Source: Datnioides undecimradiatus (lineage: Eukaryota; Chordata; Actinopteri; Lobotiformes; Datnioididae). From it: 64,000 bases of DNA. The notes under the pieces are model-generated. The model saw only the letters and a list, made by a program, of their open reading frames with translations. It ran no database searches and was not told the origin of the DNA. Made by a program: the position numbers and the translations under genes. The stretch spans positions 5,966,501 to 6,030,500 of the forward strand of contig WARS01000026.1 of NCBI GenBank assembly GCA_008933995.1, written 5' to 3'. Below are positions 10,326 to 22,797 of this stretch, piece after piece (the first letter of the stretch is position 1; each line of letters starts with the position of its first letter).

Positions 10326-12248
10326 AACACTGTTTTGTATATTTTAATTCTTTTAGTATAGCAGTTATTTAATTCTTGTGTTTTACTGAAAATGTAATAT
10401 AGTTAAATGTTTAAATGGCTAAATGTCAACATGTTTTTCAGTGTAGTGAAACACTATTAAAACTGCACAATAAATTATCAATCACATGAAGAAATATTGC
10501 CCTAGGGTGCCCTAAGGACGGGCCACAGGTGACACAACAGCCACGCTGGGAACACTGCAATACATCATAAATAAAAAAAATGTTTTCACAATGAGAAAAG
10601 TTCACAATGAGAACAATTTTGTTGAAAAAGAAATGCCTCATTGATCTTTATATTGTCACAAAGCAGCAGATACTCGTGTCTCCTTTCTAAATGTATCTAT
10701 AAATCTACAATTGTAATTTTTAGTAATTAGAAATTGTTTACCATATGTAGCCACTAATTTTTGAAAAGATTCACAGTGCTTATGTCCACATTTGAAATGA
10801 AATAGTGTGTTGTACCAACCGGCAGAGTCTGTGCTTTTTTACACACTCACACAGCAACAACATGAGTGTTGTCATTCAAATGTCACAGCCATGAAAATCA
10901 CAAAAAGCAGAACAGTTCAAAATGCCGACAGTAACAGAAGGAAACACCTGCAACCAGGGTGCCATTGTATCTCGTTGTTATTATCAGACAAGAGCATGGA
11001 TGTTCTGCAAAAACCCTCCCTTAGATTCAACAGTGGGTTTTTTTATTAAATTATATTGAGTTACCATTAATTAAAAGGTGAACATAATGTGACAAATGAA
11101 TTAAAGTGGCATTTGCCGCACACTTATCCACCATCCCGATTTCTACATGCTTACTCGCCACTTTGCTGCATAAAGGACACACTTATTCCTGTACTAACAC
11201 TAAGCACTGCATTCAACCAAAGTGAAGTATTGCAAAATACGAAATGATCATAAATTGTGTACTTATTCATCTGTCATGCACCTAATAATTATTTGCCCTC
11301 TCTTTCTCACATTAATGACATAAACATGCTCTATTCATCTCTTGACCAGTGAATCAAAAGTGGTAGGGAATGCAGGGATGTTTTCGGCATGAAAAATTTC
11401 ACATTTATAATTTTCAGCTTGAATTTTTCACAAGCCATATGGAGCCGTGTTGTAGACCAAGCATGGAGTGCAACTTTACTGTGGAGCGGCCTCTAAGGAG
11501 GGCAGACAGCCTGTCTCTGCACATAACATTAGAGAGCCTCTTTGAGTGTGCATGCATGGAGGTGTGTGCGCACGCGTTTGTGTGTGTCTTTCCATGTGCA
11601 TTTACTGCAGGCCTGCGTGTCTGACCGAATGCACATGTCCCTCTGAGCTTGTGTGAGAGTGGTTAAGCACATGCATCTTAGCATCAACATACATCTTTGT
11701 CCTTATATCTCTGTTTCCTCTTCATGGCAGACAGGCTGCCTTTCAGAGTAAGTTAAATTCTTAGTAGCCTCTAATCAGTGGCGATGTATGGAGATTGCAG
11801 CCTATAGACTGAGAATCAATGACTCAACAGTGTGTGGTGAAGTGATCAGCATAATCGCTGTTCCGCTTTACTTCAAAATCCAAGCCAAGCTGTTTCTTCA
11901 GGACTATTGGCAAACTCACTGAGACATTTAACCGAGGCCCAGACTTTGTCTACAAATAAGATCTCTTCATCGCAGGAGATCTGTAGTCCAGTAAGAGTCT
12001 TAGAGCTCTGTGGCCTGGGTATAAAGCCTGCAACTTTCACACTGTTCTGTAGTGATGTGGATAATAAAGCATGTGAATAAGAGAAAAAGACAGGAGGATG
12101 GATGGTTTAGCAGATGGAGAGGCACCCATGGCAAAGGAGAGGCATCTTTTTCTGTTCTGCCCTCAGAGATAAAAGAGAATAAAAGGTGAACAGAAGCTAG
12201 GCAGGCATGCACACACATTCTCACACACATTCTCTATCTCTCACTCAG
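10326..12248. other. Unassigned non-coding sequence
   Basis: Open frames at 10438-10641 (minus), 10807-11049 (plus) and 11370-11624 (plus) look random: no domain, no supporting donor or acceptor. The stretch 11525-11650 is rich in GTGTGC and CATGCA. The stretch 11040-11370 is listed as a candidate element. Confidence 0.5.
11040..11370. promoter_or_regulatory. Candidate conserved non-coding element
   Basis: An AT-rich but complex stretch with TTACCATTAATTAAAAGG, AAATGAATTAAAGTGG and CACCTAATAATTATTTGC has dense homeodomain-type cores and no simple repeat. It is one of the better enhancer-like segments in the window, judged by composition only. Confidence 0.22.
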
Positions 12249-12272
12249 ACACACACACACGCACACACTTTC

Positions 12273-12304
<32 letters not shown>
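12249..12304. repeat. Compound (CA)n(TA)n(CA)n microsatellite
   Basis: CA array, then about nine TA units, then about nine CA units. All steps alternate purine and pyrimidine. Confidence 0.95.
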
Positions 12305-12440
12305 GCATGCTGAGAGGTCTTGTGCCACTTCTCAACCCCTTTGAATCTCCTCCTGAGGTTGCCACAGCTGTCTTGTAAGCACATGCCTCTTGAGCTGGTG
12401 GCAAGAGCACAAATACACACATACTGACACACATACACAC

Positions 12441-12560
12441 ATTAGTGCTGGGAAAGATGGCAAAAATCAAATCAAACAAATCTTTATGTGTATTTTTTCA
12501 GTTTAGGTGTGATTTTGATTTTAATCACAAAAGGGGGAAAACTAAAACATAATGGACACA
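12441..12560. repeat. Dispersed repeat fragment ('GGCTGGGCGATATGG' type)
   Basis: TTAGTGCTGGGAAAGATGG, CAAAAATCAAATCAAAC and TGATTTTGATTTTAATCAC follow, with decay, a fish repeat beginning GGCTGGGCGATATGG(AC)AAAAATC and containing ATCGATTTTAATCACGAT. The rightward extent to about 12,770 is uncertain. Confidence 0.4.
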
Positions 12561-12876
12561 AACAATTTTTAGGACTTCATGTGCAATATAGCACACAGTG
12601 AAACTATTCAAATTAAAGTTTATGATTAATGCTTTGTGCACATTGTAATGGCTCAATTTTAAAACGTGGACATTTAAACATAATGCAAAACACATGATTT
12701 ATAACTAATTAATATCAGCCAGCCATTCAAAACACACTCACTTCCTCTGACATAACCACAGTTACTTATAGGAAAGGAGGAGGTGATCACAGCAACAATC
12801 ATGAAGTCGAGTTACCATGACTTCAGTCACTCCCACAGCCGGAAGATATTACAATCAAGTTTTGTTTACATGCTAC

Positions 12877-12910
12877 CATATATGTATGTATGTATGAGTG
12901 TGTGTGTGTG

Positions 12911-12941
<31 letters not shown>

Positions 12942-12942
12942 C
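12877..12942. repeat. (TATG)n(GT)n microsatellite
   Basis: About four TATG units grade into about 22 GT units with one CG interruption. Confidence 0.95.
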
Positions 12943-15540
12943 TTTCAGTCTATAAAATGTGTGTGTAAGAGAAAGACACTGTGACAGCGTCAACCTTGAA
13001 GTGACCTAAGGGATTGTATTCAGTAATTATCTGATTACTCGTCTGTTTTCCCCTCTCAGACAACCTGCAACTGGATAATGCTGTAACTCCCTGATTACGA
13101 CTTACTCCACAATCAATCACCCATTAACAGGAGCACACAGGCGGTACACATGCCCACGCACACACGCACACTCTAAAATGCCCGCACCATCAATGCACTT
13201 TTTCAGAGCATAGTATGATAAATTAACTGACAGAGCCCTCAAAAACACAAAACTACAACTACTTAAGTTTTATCTTGTGACTTTGCCATTCATCTCTCAC
13301 TCGATGTTTCACTGTTTTCCATGCTCGGTGCAAACCTCAGCACTTAACTGAAAGCCCTGCGCTGCTCCACAATAAGAGAGCATCTCTGTCTTTTCACCAT
13401 CTTTCCATTTATGAAAATGTTTGCCCTTGCCTTGTCAAGACTGGCTAGTGGCTGCTGCCAGGGAACAGCAGAGTCAATCTTACACACAAACAGGAACAAT
13501 ACACACACTCACTGCGTACACACACTTAAATTCACACAAGCAACCTTGTGGTTTTGAAGAAGTGATAACATTATGAGAAATTTTCAATTACATAGAAGGC
13601 CAAAGGACGAATGTATTAGTATCTGTTGAAGAAGCTGTGTTTCCTTTAAAAAATTAAAGACTCAGGCTCATCAATCATTTTCCCTTTCAGTCATCCACTA
13701 ATGGAACATCCGCACAAGGCAGATGTTTGGACATACAATACACTGACTGCAGTATAAATATCCTGAGCAGCCGTGACGTTAGACACACAGTAACAACTAT
13801 GACAAAGACAACTGGTACAAATGAAGGGCAGCTGTAGCATGCCAATTCATCATGACATGAAAGCCAAAGGCAGAGCTTAACATTTTCAAGGCACCACCGC
13901 CCATCACATGTAGTCAAACAAAAGACAAAATCCACTATCTTCACTTCTTGGTTTTATCCAGAGGTGATTTTGTCATTGTTAGTTATTTATTTTGGACAGA
14001 TATGCTTTTTAATGTGTTAGTCACATCCCTGGTTTGGTCTTCTTTTTGCTGGACACCAGAGGAGCAATCTTAAAATAACATTTGCTGTCATAGTGATCAT
14101 GTCCGTAACACCAGCATCAACCTTTTTAAACCTGCAGGGTGACACCTTGCAAACACTGGAGTCCCAGAGATCTGCATCTTTGTTGTTGCCACCAAAGTAC
14201 AGACCTAGAGGATCATGTAGCTTCAGGTGCCATTTGGGCTGAAGACACATTGATCTTATCTGGCCTAATGACACAATATGGATCAATAAATAATTGTTTT
14301 AGCATAATGTACTTAACACAAAAAACACTACTTCATTTGCATATACATATTTTCAGGTTGTAACTAAAGGTTGTAAGAACCCTGGGTGTAAGTTTCATGA
14401 AGGTACACTAGGTTTGTTGCACTGCATTGGATGTTGCTTCTACGGCCGACAAGATAATCATTGGGCGTCACCTCTGACACCTTTTAAGTGAAATCTAAAC
14501 ACTAAAGGCTTCACAAAGATACTCAGAGATGTTCATTTTAAGATTTCCAACCCAAGAGTGTATGTAAGTGAACGGCATGACCTCAGGCACACAGAAAGCT
14601 CTTATTCCTATACAGGTACAGTAGCAGGTAAGATGTGCGCTCTATTAAAGCTTTTTTTTCCTTGAGGTAGGTAATTTTCTGTGTCACACACAGCTGATCA
14701 TTGAGAACCGCAGTGGCAAAGATACCTAACCTTCACATGAGAAATGAACTGGAAAGTAGCAAGGGGCCTCAGGGCTCAATCATGCTAGTGACTCAGCGAC
14801 TTGGCCCACATGGGAGGGGTATCACACATCCAGGGATTTCTAATCCATAGGGCTCACTGCCTGCTGTCTCTGCTGTAACCTACAGGCATTATGGGGAGTC
14901 GCCTGACTCTGATCGGCCTGCAAAGATGTGAAAGCCCCTGAACTAAGAAGACCTTTCTTGTAGGATTACTTGTGTTCCCCTTCCTTTTATTAAAGAACTT
15001 TTTGTGTGTTCTTCTTGGCAACCGGCCTCTGTGGTCTCGTATTTCATTGTGAATCCGACCTCTGCATTCCCTCGGGTGGCGCACGGCCTATTCACTCTAA
15101 CTTTACAACATGTGAAAAGAAATTGGCTGCAGAGGCTGCCTGCAGTAGTAATCCACAATAGATCCAATACCGTAAATGCTGTACACAGACAGTGACCAAG
15201 TGACAGGAACCTCACACCCTCGCACACATGAATGGACACAACCGTACATATACACACGTTACCTACCTGTGTGGCTCCTGTGTGCATGTGTGAGGGAGGC
15301 CAGACAGAGGGACAGCAGCAGACTCCACACACCTACTCCACAAATGCAAGGACCCCGTTCTCGCATTCTGCCAGAAAAAAAGGGAAAAAACATACATAAT
15401 CCATTAGAGACCACACATAGAACAAAAGTATTAAAATTACTGTACAGTGCATAACTAAGATTATAACTATGTAAATGGTCAAAATCAAATTTTTCTTTTT
15501 ATGACCAAATACCTGCTAAGAACAAAAACCTTTTTCTGTT
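12943..15540. other. Unassigned non-coding sequence
   Basis: Frames at 13687-13944, 14017-14286 and 14943-15332 (all minus) have no recognised domain. The stretch 14990-15175 has more CpG than its surroundings (CAACCGGCC, AATCCGACC, CCTCGGGTGGCGCACGG) and no simple repeat, so it may be an exon-like or regulatory island. No convincing splice pair frames it. Confidence 0.45.
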
Positions 15541-15735
15541 TTCGTGCTAATTATTAAATGTTAGCATGATACCAAACTAAACTAACATTAGATTAACATT
15601 TCAATCTGCTTAGCATCACCATGTCAGCATAGTTATGTTAGCGTTTAGCTTTCACAGCCTCACAGAGCCGCTAGCATAGCTGAGCCTGCTTGCGGCTAGT
15701 GTGTGCTGTGTTGAGCACACAATCATAAAATGTAA
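15541..15735 (+). repeat. Dispersed repeat family R1, copy 2 (plus)
   Basis: CGTGCTAATTATTAAATGTT, AGCATGATACCAAACTAAAC and TTTAGCTTTCACAGCCTCAC, then AGAGCCGCTAGCATAGCTGA, correspond to the downstream half of the family found at 8.43 kb. That half is the 'TTAGCATGCTAA... GCCTCACAGAGCTGCTAGCATGGCTG' section. Confidence 0.65.
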
Positions 15736-17219
15736 ACAACTTTCCAAAATAACTGTAAAATATATAGACACAGTCACACACACCGTACAGTACCTTTCTG
15801 CTTTGTTAAAGAACAGAATTTTTTTTTAATGCAAATACATTCAAGCAGAAGGGAGTGGATGAATGACACAGGGAGGGAGAGACAGGGAGAGGGAAACAAA
15901 AAGATTAAAGACAGAAGTAGGAAGACTATCACTACTTGTAGATTTGGAAACTCTCTGTTTAAGTCTGCATCTTGGTAGCCAGCAATGAGCCAAGTTCTGT
16001 TAATACAATCCACATTCTCGCTGTCCAGTGATTAACCACGTGTTTGTAAATTTGGATGGTTGCAAATAGATGGCATCTGTTGTTGCTGAGTGAAGACTAT
16101 TGTAATCCAAACTAAAGCAGTCCAAAGCTTTTACAGCCTACTCAGGTCTGACAAATGTCTGCTTGGAACATGCACACACACTCACTAACAAGGAAATAAA
16201 ACCTCTAATAAAAATTACAATTTTCTAACAATCAAGGCTAACAAATAAATGCACTCTGATATAGACCAAAAGCAAGCGTTATCTATTAATTAGCTAGTAA
16301 TAATTTTTTTAAAAAATGATGTTATTGTGGGAATAATGTAAACAATAAGCGATCACTCCAAAACACACAAAATCTCCTGTTGTGTTCGTCATTCCTGCAC
16401 CTCTCTCTGTCTGTCCAAATGCTTACAGGTGTTTTTATTGAAGTGGTGTGCAGGGATGCATATGATTAAAGCACTTTATATTCTGAGCACTGAGCGGCAT
16501 GGAAACTTCCACAATATGCAAACAAACTCTCTTTCTCCACCAGGGAAACTGTGTTTTGTAAGTGGGCTTGAACACGTGTGTGTCAGTGTGTGAATAAATA
16601 ACTGCAGGAGGCAAGCAAATCAAAAGCAAACGTATGAGGCTAAGATACAACATACAACCATTATACCTCGAACACACTGTGCTGGGATAAAAATAAACAG
16701 GAAGTGGGTGTATCTGAGTTGTCATGAGGATGTAGATTTGCCCCAAACACTTTAACTCTGTAAACTACACGACTACTGTCATCTGCACACTCTTTATCTT
16801 TTAGCAGCTCCCAACCCTCCACACCTTCAAGAGTTCATTTTTGTATTTATATCACTTGACAAGTGAGCTTTTACTCAGATAGGAGTGAACATGATGTTGC
16901 TTTGTTGTTTTCATGTTCAAAAGTGCAGCAATACTCATCCTCATACTTGCAATAAACACTGTATACTGGGGCCATAATCCAATGGTAATATGATGAAGTA
17001 TGCATAGAATTTATTTCCTGTGTTAAGTTTCAATACTTGTGATGAAAATGGATCTACTTTTCTAGTAAGCTAGCAAATGTGCAGCAGGGGAAAAAATAAA
17101 GGAATCTTGTAAAATACTTTGGAGCCAATATGTGATGATGTAAGTAAAACAAACCAAACTTTCCAGGTTTGTGTGAGAGTCTGCGCAGATTAGCTCAGTA
17201 CAGATGAGATTATGCACAT

Positions 17220-17220
<1 letters not shown>
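15736..17220. other. Unassigned non-coding sequence
   Basis: Minus-strand frames at 15774-16013 and 16435-16746 lack domains. No CpG cluster and no repeat I can name. Confidence 0.5.

Positions 17221-17264
<44 letters not shown>
17221..17264. repeat. (CA)22 microsatellite
   Basis: Perfect CA array. It creates the Cys-Val runs of a false minus-strand frame. Confidence 0.97.
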
Positions 17265-17267
<3 letters not shown>

Positions 17268-17357
17268 GGGCATTGGTATGTGCTTATATGTTTCTTTATG
17301 CACATGCATTTGGGCATATATCTGTGTGCATGTATGTTAGTGTTTTGCCATGAGAAG

Positions 17358-17358
<1 letters not shown>

Positions 17359-17393
<35 letters not shown>
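17359..17393. repeat. (GT)n microsatellite
   Basis: About 17 GT units with one CG step. It lies about 95 bp from the preceding CA array in the opposite phase, so the two can pair as a hairpin. Confidence 0.95.
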
Positions 17394-17395
<2 letters not shown>

Positions 17396-17519
17396 AGCCC
17401 TGGCTTGAGTTCTGAGCTGGGTGTGTGAGTCATCTGGCTATGCAACCAGGCATTTCTAGAGCTGGGAGAAGCTGCAAAGCCAGACAGGCTGAGCCAAGGC
17501 TTTCTCTGGTTAGAGGGCA

Positions 17520-17567
17520 TCACACACACCCACACACAGGCACACACACACACACAAGCACACACAA
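17520..17567. repeat. (CA)n microsatellite, interrupted
   Basis: CA units interrupted by CC, GG and AG steps. It is the third array within 350 bp. Confidence 0.9.
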
Positions 17568-17870
17568 TCATACACATATAGGATTTATTGTCGCTTTTCG
17601 TCTTTTCTCCCATTCATCTCTTGTTGTCTCCTTTGGTCTACTTCCCTCCTTCCTCCTCTTATCCCTCCTTCCTCCTGTCCACACCTATGCGCTGCTTGTA
17701 GTAAATAATTAGGAAACAAAGCAGAGACGCTGCCTGCTTCCTCTCCAGCTCATTTAGACACACAGCAGTGTTTGTGATGATGCAGTGCCACTTCATTTTG
17801 GCTGGTTGTTTGGTCTGTCTGCCGCAGAATGAGTGGGTGTGTAATATAGAAATGGATTCAGAAAGGAGCC

Positions 17871-17882
17871 GGGGGGGGGGGG
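17871..17882. repeat. Poly(G) run of 12
   Basis: Twelve consecutive G. A lone run may form intermolecular G-quadruplexes and is a likely sequencing-error hotspot. Confidence 0.9.
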
Positions 17883-17915
17883 CAATGAAAGGAGGAGGTG
17901 GAGGAAGCTCTGTGT

Positions 17916-17947
<32 letters not shown>
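17916..17947. repeat. (GA)n tract
   Basis: About 14 GA units with one AC interruption. Confidence 0.9.
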
Positions 17948-18060
17948 CTGAGCTCAGGAACACGGGGTTCTGATCAATAGCATCTAAATAGCTTGACTCT
18001 CCATCAGAATCAAACCCAGCAGCCAATGGTGACTCGTGCACACACACACACAGAAGCACA

Positions 18061-18579
18061 AGCTGAGTTTGTGAATTTTCTGATTGTGTGCTAACTACTT
18101 GTAAACATTTGTGTTTACACTTGCTTGCATCTGCATGTTGTTTCCATGCATATGTGTTAATAAATGTTTTCCAGAAGCCCCCACAGGTCCTGTAGATGTC
18201 TGATAGAAATACCTAATCTCCTCTGATCAAATCCACCGATATGAATAGTGCTTTAAAAAAAAGCCACATTTGGATCCTCTAACCCTGGATGATGTAGCTT
18301 TCATTAACCGAACACAGAGGAGCAAAACAGAAAGGAAGCGCGAGAGGAGAAAGAGATAGAGTTGGAGAAAGAGTGGTGGTCTCAGATGAGTTCTGCAGTC
18401 TGTTCCATCCCTTTAATTAGTCCCATTGGAATGCCCTCCCTGCTCCATGCGGCTGATCAGCTTCCCCTCTATATCTCCAGTCTGTATTTGTGCGTGTGTG
18501 CACGTGGGCGCGAGTTTGTATGCATCTTAGCTAAAGCCGGACAGACATCTCACGGGCATATGAGTGCTGGTTGATCTCC
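18061..18579. other. Unassigned non-coding sequence
   Basis: Short CA run at 18040-18052 just upstream. The plus frame 18362-18574 has no domain. Nothing else to report. Confidence 0.45.
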
Positions 18580-18599
18580 CAACGGTCGGGGAGAAAAAT

Positions 18600-18735
18600 G
18601 TAGTGGAAATACATTAATATTCAAGGAGTTTCCATTCCCTGAGATATCCACCATTTGGAAAATTGGATGCCTGTACTCTCTACATCAGTTACTGCAGCAA
18701 TTAACATAAAGTGATTTTGCGATCACAAAATATAT
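18600..18735. promoter_or_regulatory. Candidate conserved non-coding element
   Basis: ACATTAATATTCAAGG, TTTCCATTCCCTGAG, GCAATTAACATAAAG and TTTTGCGATCACAAAA form a repeat-free, site-dense stretch. Enhancer status is inferred from composition alone. Confidence 0.2.
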
Positions 18736-18845
18736 AGTGGCACTCCTTTAGTTCTTGGCCAGAAAAAAAATTAATTGGTGTTTTTAAGTATTGAGAAATG
18801 TTTTAAATTGGTGTCTGTGCAGCTATAGTAGAAACCACATTTAAG

Positions 18846-19000
18846 GTGCTTTCACATGTTACTGGTTTGGCTCAGTTAAAGCAAACTCTGGAGCATTTGC
18901 CCATTTAGTGAGCTCATCTGTTGTGGACTAAACACAGACCACTTGAAAAGAAGAGTCAGGGTGGTTTCAGGTGCTTACAGTGTGAAAGAACAGATTTTTT
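18846..19000. repeat. Dispersed repeat fragment ('GTGCTTTCACA...GTGTGAAAG' type)
   Basis: GGTGCTTTCACATGTTACTG, GTTTGGCTCAGTTAAAGC and TTACAGTGTGAAAGAAC resemble a fish repeat whose ends read TTTCACA and TGTGAAAG. That inverted relation suggests a non-autonomous DNA transposon. Related sequence may continue to about 19,390. Confidence 0.4.
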
Positions 19001-21001
19001 TTAAAGTAAGCGTGTGATTTAAACATGACTTCAGAAGCTAAACCACTGGTTTTTGATCTGTAGGCAGTGAGTAACGAGAGTCAATCAGAAGCTCGTCCAT
19101 ATAAATAGATTCTGCATGTGCAACAGTACACGATTTGGTACTAGAAGCATTCTGGTTTCCATTTGTTGTCCCTTTGTTGACCCATCATGTTTGAGCGGGC
19201 TTTGGTTGCTCACAGCTAAACAGAGGCACAACACACTGGGCAAAACGCAGTCTTGGAAGCCATTAGCTATTGTTTTTCAACAATTTAGCTTTTACATCTC
19301 AATCATCTCTTCAGACCAATAGAATATGGGTTCTGAGATTGGTCAAAAGCAGGTCAAACAGACACTGGAAACCCATTTCATATTTTTAATTTAAGTTAGT
19401 TAGTCACCAAAACTGTCCAATCAATGAGTTACTTACTCTCTGTGTAACTTATGCTAAATCCATATAGTCCAAAGCACGAGCATGAGCAAAACCAGAAGAC
19501 AGTGCAGTGTTGTGTTATGTTGTGTTGAGAGTAAATTTGTCATTAAATGAGAGAAAAGACTTTTAGTGGTAATATTGTTGATCCCTCCAAGCTTGTTTGT
19601 GTTTTTTTTCTCTATCTTTGCGCATAAATTAACTGGCATTTCCCTCACACAAAGTTAACTGGCATTTGCTTGACTATGTATTGGGAACAATAGATATGGA
19701 TCTTTATTCATGCTGAGAATTTAACAGAGCGATGACTATCTCGGTCTCCTGTGGAGCAGCACCGTGGCTTAGGTCATCAGGATACTCACAGTAGCTTGCT
19801 GTGCAATTCAAAGTCACGGTATCAAAAGAAAATGGAAGATATTGTCTGATATTGTCAAGGGGCAGCAAAGAGGAACGGAAAGGACACAGAGATGATAGGA
19901 AGGAAAGATGAAAGGTAAGGAGACGAGTGCACAGAAGCGAAATAAAGAACAAAAGAAAACAGTAAAAGGATGAAGGAGATTGAAGCAAACAAAGGTTCCC
20001 AATAAGCCCATGAAAGCCACTGGTATCATGAGTTCAGGAAATATTTGGCTGACGCAGCAGTTAATATTTAATATTTTACCAGTAAAATTGATGTATTGGG
20101 ACCAACATACAAAACCCAATTGTCTAAAATTGGTAAGGGCTCCACCTCCAAATAGCTGATGGTGAGTTATTTTTGCCTCACTTTATCCATCTTATATTAG
20201 CATTATATTACTTTCCAGGAATAATTCTTGGATTATTATGATGTCACTTTAGTTTAAGAATCAAAGCTTTGAGCCAAAGAACATTTGCATTACAGAGAAC
20301 TTACAGATGTATGTGTGAAATTGTGTTTCAGTTAGCCTCTCTACAGTTAATGTAAAAACTGACCAATCAAATGAGGTGTGTGACCTGCAGGTTATTTTGT
20401 GCAAAGTTACAGTGTACCTGGCAGCTTACACAGCTGCAAGTATAACTCTAGATTCTTTGTCTTGTTAAAATGCTGATGCATCTGTTTCTGAACTTGTAAA
20501 TGTTTTTTAAGCAAAGTTAAATCTGTCCATCCATGCCCATTCATCCCTTGCAAGGTTGCAGGTGCATGAAGCTTATCCTGGCTCAGAAGGGACGAGACAA
20601 ACACTTGCAAACACGCATCGTATAAACATAACCCAGTGTTGCCAAACAGGAAATGGCTTCAAGGTCAAAACCTTGGATAACTCGAAGAAAATAGAAGCAA
20701 ATAACTAAGAAAATTACTCAGAAAAGAGATGAAAATAAGCCTTGAGAGGTTGCAGGTGTATCACTTGTACCACTGTAGAGATGAAGTACAATAAGTGTGT
20801 GCTGGCTGAGTTAGCGCACAGCAGGAGATGAATGTGAATGTGATGGGAGACAATAGTGTAATGGTCTGTCAGAAGAAATCTATGTATTCTTGTGACTCAA
20901 CGAAAGGGTTTGTTTTGTAGCTGGACTGTGACTCTCCAGACCTAATTGCAACCTCAGGAGATTTCAGCTTGATTAGGCCTCCGTGATCCTGCCAGGAGCA
21001 T
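19001..21001. other. Unassigned sequence with a possible retroelement tail
   Basis: On the minus strand, 19830-19690 ends in CATGAATAAAGATCC (AATAAA signal at 19708-19703). A short compact frame precedes it, which could be the end of a decayed retroposon or LTR. The stretch 20521-20600 resembles, in reverse, the end of the 5.6-kb repeat (CTTATCCTGGCTCAG). Both readings are tentative. Confidence 0.35.

Positions 21002-21041
<40 letters not shown>
21002..21041. repeat. (GT)11(GA)9 microsatellite
   Basis: GT array grading into GA. Confidence 0.95.
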
Positions 21042-21174
21042 TGTGTGTTTCATGTGTGTTTCATTAATGATATCCAGGGTTTGGCCTTTGTGGATAAATT
21101 CACTCCATGTGACCTGTGGAGAAAGCCTGCAGCTCCAAATTAAGCCTCCAATTTAAGAGGCATTGTGGAAACTC

Positions 21175-21178
<4 letters not shown>

Positions 21179-21212
<34 letters not shown>
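21179..21212. repeat. (GT)17 microsatellite
   Basis: Perfect GT array. Confidence 0.97.
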
Positions 21213-21214
<2 letters not shown>

Positions 21215-21429
21215 GGGGAAAAGGGGAGAAAAACGGAAAGAACAGGGAGAGAGAATGAGGAGTGGGAAGCTTTTGGCCCTTTCCACTGCCTCTTATCACT
21301 GTTCGCTCTATTCTATGACTGTAGCAGCAGTGCACATCACAGACTTGACATTCCCATCTTTCAAATCAGCTTTTGCCTGCTGCTGCTACACGTGTGTCCC
21401 CAACACATCCCAAAAGCTTGATTCGACCC

Positions 21430-21530
21430 AAAGGTGTCACACTCCATCTATCTCCCTTCCCTCTCCCTCCTTTGCTCTGCCTTCGTCTGCCGCTCGCTGT
21501 GCTAACCTGGAGAGCGCGTTGCACCGCAAG
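21430..21530 (+). other. Weak exon candidate ending in a splice donor
   Basis: A long pyrimidine tract (about 21448-21490), then GTGCTAACCTGGAG, then AGCGCGTTGCACCGCAAG directly before GTACGAT (donor at 21530/21531), in a local CpG cluster. In one frame the last codons read Cys-Ala-Asn-Leu-Glu-Ser-Ala-Leu-His-Arg-Lys. The only acceptor-like AG lies too close to the branch-like CTAAC for normal splicing, so the left boundary is unclear. I do not recognise a protein. It could equally be a non-coding exon or chance. Confidence 0.15.
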
Positions 21531-21535
21531 GTACG

Positions 21536-22540
21536 ATCCTGATGTCACTACAAATCCATCGACCACACACGACACAGCCACCCCTGAAACATCCTCAGGT
21601 CAAACACAAACAAAGACACACACACAGAGACAACACACTATAGCGGTGTGTCTGCTGACAGTGCAGATCTAGGTGGTAAAAGCAGTTATGTTGTCTGAGC
21701 CTTTCTATCACCCACAAGTCCGACAGCATCAGACAATAAAAGAAGCAAGGAATTGCCAGCCCTCACCTACAGGCGCGGGCTACACCATAGCTATAAGCTG
21801 GCTTAACACTGCAAAAATAACATCAAAGTCCCTCTCTCCATAGACTACGCAGCACACCACTTTCATATTTATCTATCACATTTTGACTACACTTCAATTT
21901 TCTGCAAGGTTCTTGGGCAATAACAGAAAAAATACTTTGAACTAAATAAACAAATGCAAAGTGGGGATCTCTTGAAGCTTTGGAATTTAGGAAATATATT
22001 AAAGCAAAATGCAAATGGCCTCCACAGTACGGTCCCTGAGTGAGGATAGCGTCAGGCATGGGAGAGCACGGACGAGAAAATAATCCAGGGGGAGGAAATG
22101 GCTTCTTTAATTCAATTTCAGTCCAGTTTTTTGTGATTTTTGTGGCATCTTGGCTGGGATTATTTAAGTGCTAGATGAGTAAAGTGTAAATCCACCCAAC
22201 ACCGTAAGCCTTTGTGGCTGCTCTGCAGAGTAAGAGTAACAGATAGAAGTGAACAGTTTTATTACAAAGAACTGACAATGTTGCTGAACAAGCAACATCA
22301 GGATCTGAGGTAGTTCGGCGAGAGTCTCATCAAAAGATATAAACAATAAAGAACGGTCGAGCCTCAGATGTTTTAAGATAACCACCAGGACTGTGAAGCT
22401 ACCTGAGGCTGAAAAAAGGCTGCAGCCAGTGCAGAAAGAATGCAGGTCCTGCTTCTCTAGTGCACTTTAATAGGAGTCTGATTTCATCCGTCCATCTTCC
22501 AGACAGACAGGTGAAAGTGACCAGCAGTAAAAGCACTTTC
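21536..22540. other. Unassigned non-coding sequence
   Basis: Minus frames at 21823-22059 and 22164-22385 have no domain. No repeat is recognised. Confidence 0.45.
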
Positions 22541-22598
22541 TCTCTCTGTCTCTCCCTCCCTCCCCTCCTCTCTCTTTCTCTCTCTGTGTGCTCTCCCC
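22541..22598. repeat. CT-rich tract
   Basis: Imperfect CT/CCCT run. It gives the Ser/Leu-rich run of a false plus-strand frame (22460-22897). Confidence 0.85.
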
Positions 22599-22797
22599 TC
22601 TCCTGTGCCTTCCAACTTAATTTTTCATCACACTGTGGTTTTCAGAGGACCGGCACTTTTTCTCCTCTCCACCGCCCTCAGCTGGTATATTTAGATTGTG
22701 TCTCTCCTCCCCTTCTGTTTCTGTCTTTCTCTTTTCTGCCACTACCACTTATTAATGTGTCCATCATTGACATCTATGCTTTGCCTGTCACTTCCTT

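Noticed and set aside
12249-12304. TATATA run as a TATA box
   Set aside because: It is the centre of a compound microsatellite with no initiator or CpG context.
19704-19988. Minus frame with an Ig-like 'VTLNC' string
   Set aside because: There is no matching second Cys/Trp pattern of an Ig fold. The region looks more like the end of a decayed repeat.
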